Shown here: positions 29,035 to 42,400 of the stretch, in pieces
How positions within the stretch are numbered: position 1 is the stretch's first letter
Layout: each line of letters opens with the position of its first letter
Assembly (NCBI GenBank): GCA_948146395.1
Contig: OX411559.1
Span: 32,796,215 to 32,860,214 of the forward strand
Direction of reading: 5' to 3'
DNA length: 64,000 nucleotides
Source: Fragum whitleyi
Taxonomy: Eukaryota; Mollusca; Bivalvia; Cardiida; Cardiidae
Made by a program: the position numbers and the translations under genes
The notes under the pieces: generated by a model
Seen by the model: only the letters and a program-made list of their open reading frames with translations
Database searches by the model: none
What the model was told of the DNA's origin: nothing

Positions 29035-29890
29035 GCTCCACTAGCTGAAAGCCACTTGGGCTATTGTCATGGCGTTGTGTCCGTCCGTCCGTGCGTCCGG
29101 TCGTAAACTTTTTCTTTAAAAATCTTCTCCTCAGAAACTACTGGATGAATTTCAACCAAACTTCACAGGAATGATCCTTGGGTGACCCTCTTTCAAAGTT
29201 GTCCAAGAAATTTTGATCCATTGAAAAACATGGATTTAATGGGCGTGGCTAATTTCCAAATATGGTAAAAAGTGAGTTTTCTCAGATTCTGATCAATGGA
29301 TATCAACCAAATTTTACATGAATAATCCTTGGGTTACCCCTTATCAGTCTACCAAAAATTATTGTGATCGGATGAAAAATATGTATTTTACAGGCGGAGG
29401 TCATTTCTCTATATGTTATATAGTGGAAACTTTGATAATCATTTTCTCAGAATGCAATTCATGGATATCAAGCAAATTTCACTGGAATGATCCTTGAGTG
29501 ACCCTTTATCAGTCTTCCAAAAATAATTGTGATCGGATGAAAAATATGTATTTTATGGGCGGAGGTTCTTTCTCTATATTTTATTTAGTGGAAACTTTGA
29601 AAATCATTTTCTTAGCATGAAACTGACGGATATCAATCAAAATTCATTAGTATGATCCTTTGGTGACCCATTATCATGCAGCCAAAAATAATTTTGATTG
29701 GATGAAAAATATGTTTCTTATGGGCGGAGGTCATTTCTCTATATGTTGTATAGTGGAAACTTTGAAAATCATTTCAATTAACATCAATAGACCCAAACTT
29801 AGGTTTGCTATTACAAGAATTTCAAGCCTGTGGAGCGACTCAAGCCATTCATGGCTTTCTAGTTCTGAATTTGATATCCAGATGGTCTTC
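29035..29890 (+). repeat. ttagctccactagctgaaag repeat with about 175-bp monomers
   Basis: 'gtgtccgtccgtccgtgcgt', then about four monomers with 'aattattgtgatcggatgaa' and 'ggcggaggtcatttctctat', ending 'ccattcatggctttctagtt'. Confidence 0.75.
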
Positions 29891-29914
29891 CGGACTTGGA
29901 TTAGATTATTTTGA

Positions 29915-30055
29915 GAGTCCTGCCATGCGTTCAGGATGACAAAGCGGTGCAAACAGTTTGCCATTTATACCCCGCTTCGCACACAAGTACGCCTGCAAAG
30001 CGGGGTAAACGTGAAAACTTTTTGCACCGCTTTGTCATTCTGGACGCATGGATGG
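29915..30055. repeat. Palindromic hairpin in presumed AS3MT 3' UTR
   Basis: 'tgcgttcaggatgacaaagc' faces 'gctttgtcattctggacgca' around 'cacacaagtacgcctgcaaa'. Ends about 225 bp past the AS3MT stop. Confidence 0.8.
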
Positions 30056-30280
30056 CTACTTATTTGCAACACCTGCCTCCCTTGAAACCATGTCTGAGTT
30101 TTTGTTTGAAACCCTTTTACATGAATGGATCAGCCTATGCATTTGGTTGGTGAAAATAAATATATGGACAGTTATCATCTGGTGCTTAAGTACCGCGGCT
30201 TGAGTACCGAGGATAGAGAGAATTCTAGTATGCGTGCACAAAATTTCAACTTCATGTCCTAGCCCTAATAAAGTATTGAA

Positions 30281-30427
30281 TTAAAACCTTACGGAATTAA
30301 TTACTGGACAGCATGAGGAATCAGTTTTATTTGACGATTTTGTAGGTTGAAACTCGAATTCATCTTTGAATCTTGAACACTGGAGAATGGTAACCATCTC
30401 TGAATCGAGGCCCTTCACATCACCTGC
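30281..30427 (-). CDS. AS3MT: AS3MT exon 8 (terminal)
   Basis: Acceptor 'attttccag'; encodes 'AGDVKGLDSEMVTILQCSRF' then 'KDEFEFQPTK', and ends after 'DSSCCPVINSVRF' with a stop. It corresponds to human 'EGEIVEVDEETAAILKNSRFAQDF'. The human C-terminal extension is largely missing, but the paired cysteines near the end are kept. A palindromic repeat (29915-30055) sits in the presumed 3' UTR. Confidence 0.92.
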   Translation of the reverse strand, partial: AGDVKGLDSEMVTILQCSRFKDEFEFQPTKSSNKTDSSCCPVINSVRF

Positions 30428-33400
30428 CTGGAAAATGGTTTGCAAGGGCGTAATAACCATTACGCACATTACGCAAGTGCGTAATAAAAAATCTTCTTTA
30501 GAAATACATCGTTGATGAATGATCAAAACATCTTAACTACAGATTATTTAAGATGTGGTAAGGATGTTTTGATTATTCACCAACGCTCAAATCATAAATC
30601 AAAGGCCTGAAAGGCCTGAATTGAAGACAGGACTGAATATTAACAATTGGAATGAAAATTGTGGCGTTTTGAGAAGATCTCTCGAGTGGGAATCAAAAAT
30701 TTAAAACAATCATTGATGGTTACATATGGAAACTGCACCTTCCTAACAAATGGATATGCTTTACTTTGAAGACTCATCACTTCCAAATAAACCTATCCCT
30801 CTAGCCTATTCAAGCTTAACAAGAGGGTAACTGCCTTCATAATCGTTATTCATCCCCAAGTGTAAGTTTTCAATATCCTAAATGAAAAATATTCATTTAA
30901 TCAACAGAAATATGGTGGCAATTCCTGTATTCTAAAAACTCATATGAATTATTGCAACCCTGTTTTATAAAATTGTATAGATTATCCCCAGCAATCCAAT
31001 ATGATCCAAATCCGATTTTTTTCCAGTCAAACTTATTAAGTGGATGTGTAAAAATCTTAAATAAAATGTTAATCCACATGACACACATTGCTTACCCCTT
31101 GATGAAGAGCTGAACATTTCATTGCCATGGTGAATATTGCCCTGAATTGGAAATTTGTTCAAATTTCTTTTACATTTATTATCTGATCCAGGATTTGACT
31201 AATTATCCCCACATAGAAGAAGCAATGAATGTAATACCAATATTCTTATACTTTTACTAGTCAAAGTCAATACTAAGAAGAAGTATTTTCCCGTACAATA
31301 GCTGTAGCTTTTTTTATGAATATCGTTTAAGTTTCTTCCAGGAGTGAAACATTCTATTTCTAATTCTCCATTGAGATATTTCGATCTCCATTTCAGGTTA
31401 TTCTCCTTGCATATGGTCTTACTTAGTAGAAAATTATTTTTACTACAAAATAATATATAAACCTGTTAAGACAACCAACCTTTCGGGCCTTTTCCACGGG
31501 ACTGCTTTTCTAGATCAAGATTCGGATTGAACTATCCGGTGAACTATCAATTTTGACAAAACTGCCAAAATGACAGATCGTTAAATGAAATCCCGAGCTA
31601 CAACATTTATCACCTTGAGTAGAATTCTTTCAAAGTCCACTCCAGAATGTAACAAATAAATCCATTCCAGTTTCCAAAACAGTTTCTGTTATTGTCAGAA
31701 AATTGTCGAAAACAAAAGCGGAAACTCAAAACCGGGATCGCGCATGCGTGGTACTACTGTATAGGCCATTCGGAACACCACTCGGCCAATCTAACGCATT
31801 CGACACAACTCGGCCGATTCCGTAACCTACATTTATCTGAGACTTCGGAGATCGCCCTATGATTGCCGAGTGAATATCACGATCACGAACTGTTGCCGTT
31901 TACGGATATGACCGAATGATGTTCCAAATGCTGTGCAATATGGATAGACAAAACAAGCCTAATAATAAAGTAATTTGATAAGCCATCGAAATTTCTCCGT
32001 AAATCCAAGTAAAAATTCAAACCTAGGAAATTCCAAGGGCTTACGAGTTTATTCAAATAGCCTTGTGCTATTTTAGTTTTTATCCATTTACACTACGACA
32101 GGCCCGGGAGACGGATAAATAAAGCAACCTTAAGGACACACAAACACACAATTTTACGAGAAATAGGAGTCTAAAATAGGGAACTGAAAATAGCTTGCCA
32201 ATGTTATGTATAAAAACAGTTGTAGGGTGCAATTGAAAATTTGGAGCAAATGCAAAAGATTGCAGCCGAAAACGCCCTAAAACAGCACCATTTACGAATG
32301 TGAAACACGTTTCTGCAGGCAACTTCTGCATAGATCACGTGTTCACTCCCATGAGGTCCCGGCCAGAATTTAGGTCAGCACCAAAATTTTACGGTATATT
32401 GCTACACTATTGATTATTTTCGCCGCGTTTATTTTTATGAATGGGTCTACTTTTTTGAGCGCAATGACACATGTAGGTTTGTTATCAGAATCCGATGGCG
32501 ACGATCCCTATAATGAAAGGCAGGTAAACCTGTCTTCAATAAAAATGGGAGCGGGTGGAAGACATTTATCTTTTTTCAAGGTCCAAATATCGCCTTTTTC
32601 CTATGGATTCTTTGGTGTTCGCCTTCCGAGTGCGAATACATTTTACACCTAAGATTTTCAGTTTGAATGGGTTTTATCGCCACTTTCAACAATCTTTCAG
32701 TTATATCGCAGCGGCTGTAGCACCTAACAATGGTTTCCTGGTATTTTTCACACCAGTACCACCATTACATCCTTTCCTAGCCTCAAGCTGCTATTCCACA
32801 TAGGTCTACGAATATCGACCCATTAGTGGAAGACAAATAGTCGGGGAGAATGAGTGCCGCCGTCAGGGATCGAACTTGAAATGGTAGGTTATCATATTTC
32901 TGTTTAGTAGGCCTATATCGTGAAATTGACACTCATTCCGATCAAAATCATTCCAAATCATTCACTCGGCGCTCCATTTATTGATTCCAAACACTCAAAT
33001 CGGCCAAAAACACTCCAAAATTGTTATAAAATTTCGAAATTGTTAAAGGCAATCAACATATAAATCAAATCGATCAAATTATTCTACGATTTTATTGGCT
33101 TGTGTTGGTCTTACAGTATCCGATTAGTCCACGAAGACACACAAGCGGAAAAGAACGTTTATTTTATTAAAGGGTGGTAAAAAATATCGCTACATTTGAA
33201 CAAAATTAGCGATATTGAATTACTTCCCTTTACTTTCAACCAAAACTTGTTCCACACACTCCATCAATTTTATTCCAAAATCAACCATTTTGTCAATTTC
33301 ACGATGTTCTTAACTAACCCGTCTTTCCGATTAAGAAAATCTTTATAACATTTGGATTGATATCAAGTACAATTGTATTGAAAGTTCTAAATAGAGGATA

Positions 33401-36400
33401 TTGAATGAGTGGTCATGGAATACTGAATTTATTAAACGAGTCATCTTTAAACAGATAAAAACGAGGCTGTGCGAAAAATCGCCAAAATTCTTGAAATTCA
33501 ACATTTCAATTTTCCGCGAAGCCTATAAAGCCGCTTGAAACTGACGTCACAATATATACATTATGACTTCATTTTTAAATCCACTGGCCGAAGGCCAGCG
33601 AACTATTGTCATGACGAGTTGTCCGCCGTGCGTGCGTGCGTAAACTTTTCTTTAAACATCTTCTCCTAAGCCAATGGGTGGATTTTGACGAAACTTGGCC
33701 AGAATGTTCCTTGGGTGAACCTCTTTTAAAGTTGTTCAAGAAATTTGGATTGACCCCCAAATATGGGCGTGGCAGGGCGGGGCTTATTTTGACCCCGAAA
33801 TCTTTGAACGACATCTCCTCCTGAACCATTGGGCCAATTTTGATGAAACTTTACCAGAATGTTCCCTGGGTTACCCTCTTCTAAAGTTGTTCAAGAAATT
33901 TGGATTGACCCCCAAATATGGGCGTGTCAGGGTGGGGCTTATTTGGACCCCGAAATCTTTTAACGACATCTCCTCCTGAACCATTGGGCCAATTTTGATG
34001 AAACTTTACAAGAATGCTCCTTGGCTGACCCTTTTATAAAGTTATTCAAGAAATTTGGATTGACCCCTAAATATGACCCCGAAATCATTGAACATCATCT
34101 CCTCCTGAACCATTGGGCCAATTTTGATGAAACTTTACTAGGATATTTCTTGGGTGACCCTTTTCGAAATTTGTTCAAGAAATTTGGATTGACCCCCAAA
34201 TATGGGTGTGGCAGGGCGGGGCTTATTTTGACCCAACAATCTTTGAACTTCATCCTCACCTGAACCATGGGGATGATTTCAATGATACTTTACCAGAATG
34301 TTCCTTGGGTGACCCTCTTCTAAAGTTGTTCAAGAAATAGGATCGACCCCCTAAATATGGGTGTGGCAGGGCAGGACTTTTTTGATCCAAAATTTTTGAA
34401 TGACATCTCCTGAACCATAAGGCCGATTTCAATGAAACTTTACCAGAATGTTCCTAGGGTGACCCTCTTCTAAAGTTGTTCAAGAAATTTGGATTGGATG
34501 AGATCATCAATCCATGAGATCAATAAAATTCTGGTGAGCGGTTTAGGGCCATTCTAGTCCTCTTGTTTCAAAGTGATATCTAAATAGTTTTCTTCCTTGT
34601 AATTTTACATATTACTTAAATAAGTTCATTCCTTCATAAGTAAGTTTCAACTTAAAAAAAGTCGGAATTCCTTCTGAATGCCGTTCACTTTCATTACCTT
34701 CTATTTTCAATATCTCTCTTTCAAATCTTGAGATTTTTAAGCCAGTGGAGCGATACAGGCCCTCTTGGGCCTCTTGTTGTGGTTACAGAATAGCGCTGCT
34801 ATTCGCTCTGAGCTCATTTGCATAGTTTCCACTAGTGTAATAACACCCTTGTAATATCAAAAATATTCAACAGAGTTATTTCACTCCCGCGACGTAGGTC
34901 ATTTTATAAATGCATTTATTTATAATCATCGCATCCATGCATGAACAGTTAAAAAAGATTACCAGACGCCATAGCGCAGTTGGTAGCACGTAGGCATGTC
35001 AATCTTTAAGGTCACGAGTTCAATCCCCCGACGGCGTCACTCAAGCTTTCCGATTATTTGTCCCCCACTAATGGATTGATAATGGTAATGGGGTAGCAGC
35101 TGAAGGCTAGGAAAGCACGTATTTGTATAACTGATGTAAACATTAACACGAATCTTTTGTTCTTTGCTAAACCTACGCGTAACCAATGTCATTTGACCTG
35201 CAGGTTAGTGGCACATTAACAAATAAAATATCAACTGCGAAATGTGACAAATTCTTAAGCAAAAAGTTTAAAATATGTACAAACGTATTCAAACAATGTT
35301 TTTCATTCTGTCCTGGGTTTCCTTTAGGTCATAATATATTTTGTCTACGCACGATGCATTTGGCACGTCTGAAAAACTTACAGTTAAGAACATCGTGAAT
35401 AAACTGAATGATATCGGAATGAATTTGGAACGAAATTGAACGAGTGTGTGGAGTGAGATTTGAATGAAAGTAAAGGGGGAAATCCAATATCGCTGATTTT
35501 GTTCAAGGTGAACAAAAGAAGCGAAATGTATTACCTCCCTTTAATAAAATATGCATACAGGTTCTTTATATAGGTTTAATGTCTTCACTAACCTATAATA
35601 TGCTTCTATTCTTCAATAAAGTCAGTGAAATCGCGCTTTTCCCTAGCGATTATTACTTGAATCTAGTTTTTGATCTTCGCATTTTTAAGTGAGTTTTAAG
35701 CGTTTTTGTGTGGTTTGAGTGAGTGCTTGGAATGAATGATTGGAGCGCTGAGTGGGCGATTTAGAACGGTTTTGATCGGAATGAATGTCAATTTTACGAT
35801 GTACACAACTGTAACTCATTTGACTTACCCGCATAACATAGATCGTAATATTTAGCTTCCGTCCCGTTCGTTTTCTTCTCTTCAAACAATTAATAAAACC
35901 TTTTCATTAAGATTACTAACCGTAAATTGTGTTTGATGATCGAAGTCCAGCTTAGATTCGAACCCAGAGATTCCACCATTATATATAGCCTGTCTCGGAC
36001 TGGCTCGTTCTTTAGGTAGCTTGAACAGTCGATATGTGGCGGAAACAAATTTGGCGTCTCCTGTGGAATTAAAAGTAGATATGAAATTTTGGTCCTTGTT
36101 TCATTTGGATTTTGTCTCCTTTGGCCGACTTTTAAGAGAAGTTTATAGTCCGTTTGACTTTTATATGGACCAACCTTTTCATCAATTACATAAAATTGCG
36201 TTTGAATAAAGGATTTGTATGTAGTAAAATCGTAATATCAGCTTAATACCATTCCAACAAACATTTTTTGAAAATAAAATGATTTCAAAATAATGATTTT
36301 GTCTATCTAGTTAATGTTAATATTTTCGCATTATCCGTTCTTAAACACGAGGGGTGATGGAGGCTGTTCAATAGTAAGAAAATGTCAACATATATAGTAA

Positions 36401-39400
36401 AAACACGTGGTTTTATACTAAACTTTTGACAGATGAAATGTCCATTATTCCTTATTTGGACATGCTAATTAGCATATCGACGGTCATGTCATCTTAAACT
36501 TAAATATCACGTGATTTTTACCGTTAGTACTCGCCTTTTCATTAAGTTTTCCTCGTAAAATTCACGACTACTTCGTTTAATAATGCTTTTTGATTGGCCT
36601 TAACATGTAAATATAGGGTTCATCTCAGAATGAATAAAATCAATAATCAATTATCTGGTCAAACAGTTTCTGAAGAAAGGGAGAATTTACACAGATTTGA
36701 TATCCAACGGTAGCAAAAATCTTAGACAAACTTAATTACATTGTATATTGAAAAACTCGATTTTATAGTAATACAATCCACTTAAAATCTTACTCTTTTG
36801 ACTCGGCCCCTATGCAAATCAGTACTATTTTTGGTTATACAATACGCTGTTCCGTTTATTACTGTAACAAGTAGGTATGAAATGCTGAAAGTTAACATGT
36901 AGACGGACGGACAAAATCATTATTTTACATACGAAAATTCTGAAAAACAAAATTCGTCATGGTATTAGCTGGAAAAATGATATGACAAGAAAAATATGCG
37001 TTTCATTAATTATTTTCTGAGATTTTCGTTGAAATGTTGGTCCATATAGAAGTCAAACGGACTATACGGAAGGACACGTCACCATTATGAAAGCCCGTTG
37101 GCCTTCGGCAATGTGTCCTTCCGTAAACTTGCACTTTAAAAATGTTTCCACAGAAACTTCGTGATGGATTTCAAACAAATTTCACAGAAATGTTCCTTGG
37201 AAAACGTTCAATCAGATTCCTTCAAATAATTCAAATCTAGAAAATCATGGCCAATGGGCGTGTTTTATTTCCTTAAAAACGAATTTTCTCAAAACCTTAC
37301 ATTTATACTGATAGATATCAAGTTAATTACAATTGAGTGTCCCTTGTTGATCTTTTACTATCAAATACTGAGAATCCAGTATTGTTCGTGGTGTTTTATT
37401 GAAGCTAATATACGCTCTAACGTGAATTCATAGATACTCGGAGTCATAAATCCGCGTAACTGTGTGGCCAGAACATACATGAACGCTCATTTTTTTTTTG
37501 GAATTTGAAAGTCTTAATTACCAGTTTAACCATGACGCTAATACTGTCCGTCGAGCGCGAATTCGTGAATCAGCAAAAAAGTCACAGTAGAGCGAAATTA
37601 AACTCATACAAAAGTAAGGAGATTTGTATCAGCTGCCGAGTGTTGGCAACAACGGTACTTTACTCAGTTTAGTTTCAATACCAATGCCAATTAATGCATA
37701 ACATTCTAAATATTTAGACCAATCTAAACGGTTGGGTTTTGGATAAAAATATAAAAAGTACGGGGTTTATGGACACTTATGGAGTTTCGCAAACTTTTTT
37801 TACCTAGAACTTTCTTGAAGTCCTCTCTGTCAACATTAACCGGGGACGCCGTCACCAGACGAGGAGCGGAAAACCCGATCTCATTTGCTAGTCGATATAG
37901 CTCCTCCCACCATAAGGCCCCGGATATACATTCACCTGTAAAAAGTATAGTGTTTGTCAGCCTGCAAACAGTTTTCCAATTTGCAAGTGTACGGAAAGCG
38001 GGGTATAATGGGAAAACTGTTTGCACCGTTTTTGACACCCCCAACGAAGGGCTAGTTAGCTTGGTGTCAGCCTGATTTTTTCAGTCAATAGAGCATCGGA
38101 CTTCAAAAACATTAGGAGATCGATCTCGTGGGTTCGATTCCCGGGCTGGCACACAAACAAACAAATTGTCTTTCGGATGAGACGTTAAACTGAGGCCCCT
38201 TAAGACGGTGCTTTACACCGAGCACGTTAAAGAATAATGTCCAATCTCGACAGTAGTTTCGTCATGTATCATTGCACTATCTCCCGTAACAACTAACCGT
38301 CTTCTCGCGGCGTCGCTCACATGGGCATATGCTACAGTAGTGACGATGAATAAACGGAAATAAACAATGAAACACTAGCTTAGTCGGTAGATTACCTGAA
38401 TAAAAACAATTGAAGTTTGATATTATGGGTTCTATTCCCGGGCTGGCACACTAATAAACCATTTGTCCTTCGGATGAGACATTAAATTTCCCGAGACCCA
38501 TGGCGGATCTCGGCAACTAAGCGTCTTCTTATAAACGAAGTGTCCCCAACCGAAGCATAGTTGAAAAATATACGTTGTGAGCCAGCCTCGAACCCTCGAC
38601 AACAGCATTCGAATAATTGGTTTACAAGTCCAATGCTCTTCCACTTAGCCAAAGAAGATCTTTCCTGACGCAGGTGTCAGAGATTGTATTTAAAACCTAC
38701 GAAGCTATGCTGGACAGTGTTGAGAGTGGTCTCCCATAACACAACCCCTTAAGAGTCATCATATATTGATGACGATAAGCATTTTTAGACAGTATTAAAT
38801 GTGCTTTCTGAAGTAACAAAGTCGGTACATTGCCGACATAAATGGATCAATGGCCAATCCCAGACGATCCCCCATGTTATAAACGAACTGTCCTCAACCG
38901 AAGCATAGCTGAAAAATATCTGTCGTGAGCCCGCCTCGAACCCAAGCGGACAACAATATTCAAATATTTTGGTTTTTAAGTCCAATGCTCTTCCACTGAG
39001 CCAAAGAAGATCTTCCCTGACATAGTATTTAAACCTACGAAGCTATGCAGGACAGTGTTGAGAGTGGTCTTTTGCTTTACTTTTTACATTATGTGATGTC
39101 AATTACAATAGATTTGCAATCATCCACTAAATTTTAGATTTTGATAATTGGTCTTAACGTAACATCGATTGTTAAACAAGTTCTTACAACTTAAATCAAT
39201 AATTCTCGATATTGCCTCTTAGAGAACAGCTAATTCGCGTGCAGAATCTTCAAGACAATGAAAGAACAAGAGTGCCATAGTCACAAAATACGCCGCCACT
39301 TTGCTGCTGTTTCACGAAAATAATTGTAGACACTACTTATTTTGGCAGAACCAAATTCAAAATGACCAAGTTTCATTTAAATCAAGACAAAAAGTAAGGG

Positions 39401-42400
39401 GGAGTTGCCTTCACAAGGCTGCAATTTCAATAAGTCCCAGATGCTAAGTTTTAAGGGGGCATAATTTAGGGTAATATTAATGAACCATAAAATCCTTACT
39501 TCATGCTCATCTACCAATTTCGGTAATAACATCCAACAAGTTTCATTAAGATCCAGCCAGAAACTTAGGAAGAGTTGCATTCACAAGGCTGCAATTTCAA
39601 TAAGCCCCAGAGACTAAATTTTAAGGGGGGCATAACTGAGGCAATAAGCCCGTGAGACTAAGTTTCTAAGGGGCATAAATCAGGTAATAATCAACGAACC
39701 ATAAAATCCTTCCTTCATCCACATCTACCAATTGAGGTGATAACATTGACCAAGTTTCAAGAAGATCCAGCCAAAAACTAAGGAGGAGATGCGTTGACAA
39801 GAAAAGTGGACGGACGGACGGATGGACGGATGGACGGACGGACGGAGAAGATGACGCCAATATAAAAAAATATAGTCCTTCTGGGGAATCGAACTAGGGA
39901 CCTTCGATGAAGAGTACGTATGCTCTAGATATCACTCGGCCTCAGTATTTGATAATAAAAGTTACCCATTGACAATTCACCAGTGTAAAATGTGCTGAAA
40001 TGGTGTTCTAAATGTTCCTGCTTACCCCACAAAACTTCATGTTTCCTAATTTCGTCTGAAAGAACGCGGTCTGAATAAATGTCGCTGAAATACAATTCAC
40101 CGCCAACCTAAAACAACGAGAAAACAATAGTACTGACTACGGGTGCCAACGCTCGACAGTAGGTGCTGGATAATGCAAAAAATCGAAGTCGAAAAAGGGG
40201 CTAAACTCTTATAAAATATATATAAGAGTTATTTCCCTTGATAGCTCTGGAAAGCTCGTATGATGGTGAACACAGATGTGAAGTTTCATGAATAAACCTT
40301 CCTTAACAAGAGAGATTTGGTCAAGGTTTAAGTTTGTCACGTCAACAACTTCGCTCGCACCAACGCGAACGACGCCAAGGTCATAACAATATCCCGGATT
40401 ATTTTTCCAAAAATCAGTGGAGCTGAAAAACAACACGAGTCTAGACCATCGTACAGGATAAGGAAATGTCCTGAACGACTCGGATTTTGGTACCTTACAA
40501 TTCCCCGCTGAAAGCGTTCATCTTATGCTATCCCATGCGCAGGTCTGCTAATTCTGATAAGATCGGTAAAATTTTATAACATGAATGAACAGCAAGAATA
40601 GTCCATGAGCCAGAATGGGTTTTGTCCCCCCCCCCCCCCCCCCCCCCACAGGGGGAATTTTATAGACCATATTTTTCTGAAAGCCCATGGTATGTAGAAC
40701 ATTTTGAGACATGTTAGCACTCTGGCGAACGGGGCTTTTGTAAGATACGTTACTTTAAAGTAGCACACCCCACAAAATTTTGATTTTTTTTTTAAAAGAG
40801 TACCCCAAAAATTGAAGTCAAAATGACAAAAAGTTGACTTCTTATACATATATTTGTGTTGCTGATTAGCTGTAGGGTCTATTTATGGAATTTTTTGAAA
40901 TATCTGGTCATCTTAAGAGTCGTGATATTGCAGTAAAATACGTTATCCTTAAATTTCATAGAAACTATGAATATAGAAATAAATTGTCTATCCCTACCTC
41001 ACTGGGAATTTTGTTAACAGTGTCTGTTTGATAGCCCATGGTACATAGAACATTTTGAGACTTGTTAGCACTCTGACAGGTGGGGCTTTAGTGAGATACG
41101 TTACCTCAAAGTTAATTAACCATCAAATTTTCAAGACAAGATTTTAGGTTCGTATAGTGAAAAGATGAGTCAAAATGATCAGAAGTGATCTTTAAATACC
41201 AAAATTTATGTTGCTTAATGTATGTAGAGCAAATTCATAGTAATACTTTGTAAATAAATCCCCCTTGAAGACATGATGTGGAAGTAAAATACGTTACTTT
41301 TGAATTTCAAAGAAAGGCACATAGATAGAAATGATTTTTCCATATCTGCCCCATGGGGCAGATTGTTAACAATGCTTTTCTAGAAGCCTATGCAATATTG
41401 AACATTTTGAAACTTGTTAGCAGTCTGGCCACTGGGGCAAATGCGAGATACGTTACTTTAAAGAAACCAACCCATAAATTTTTCATATAAGAATTTTAGT
41501 TGTATGTTTTAATATAGAAATTACCTGTAATTTAGTGAAAAATTAAATGATATTGTGTTTTGTTAATGATATTTGTGATTCTGAAGGTATTTGAAGCCCA
41601 TTTATATTATGACTTGAAAATATAACCCATACAAGCAATGCATGGGAGTAAAATACGTAACATTTAAATTTCAATTTAATGTATTCAAAAGAAATGTTAT
41701 ATTCATCAATCCTCTACTTAATGTTTTGTTTACTGTGTTTTTCTATAAGCTTCTGGTCTTTGGGAGATTTTTTTATGCATCTGGCCATCAACCTATTTGC
41801 AAAATACGTTACTCTAAAGTAACCAATTTACCGATCAATTATCATAGGCTTTTTCATATCTCATCTGATTGCAATTGTTGTAAAATCCCTCATTGTATAA
41901 ATCAACTATAAAGCATAACTGTTTCAAGTATTTTTTAGGTATCCATATAAATTTTAATCATTTCAATAATCATTGTGGTTTTAAAAGCGTGAAAAATACG
42001 TTACCACTTATTTATAGGTATAATTATTATTGAGCCGCTATCATAGTTTAAGGAAATGCACCAAACCCAATGTTGAGGCAGCTTCCAAACACAATGTTGA
42101 GGCAGCTTATGGTTTCGGCTATGTTTGAGACTTTTTTTCACATTTTTAGAATAAAAACACAAGTTATATACGTTACTTCTGATGATAAGAAACAGTTTTT
42201 ATTGTGAAAAAATGATAACTAAATAGATGAAAAAAGCTGTTCCTACAATATTTTTAAGCAATATTTCTATCCATTTAGTACAGAAAAGTTAAAATTATTT
42301 CTTAGAGTTGATCACGATCGCAGCCCAGTTGGTAGCACATTGAATTTGGTAGCGCATTTGACTCCATATCATAGGCACTAGGTTTCATCAGCCAGTACAA

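Noticed and set aside
40626..40647. Poly(C) and matching poly(G) tracts as assembly gaps
   Set aside because: Sequence on the inner side of both tracts is a matching inverted repeat, so they mark a real element, though their exact lengths may be unreliable.
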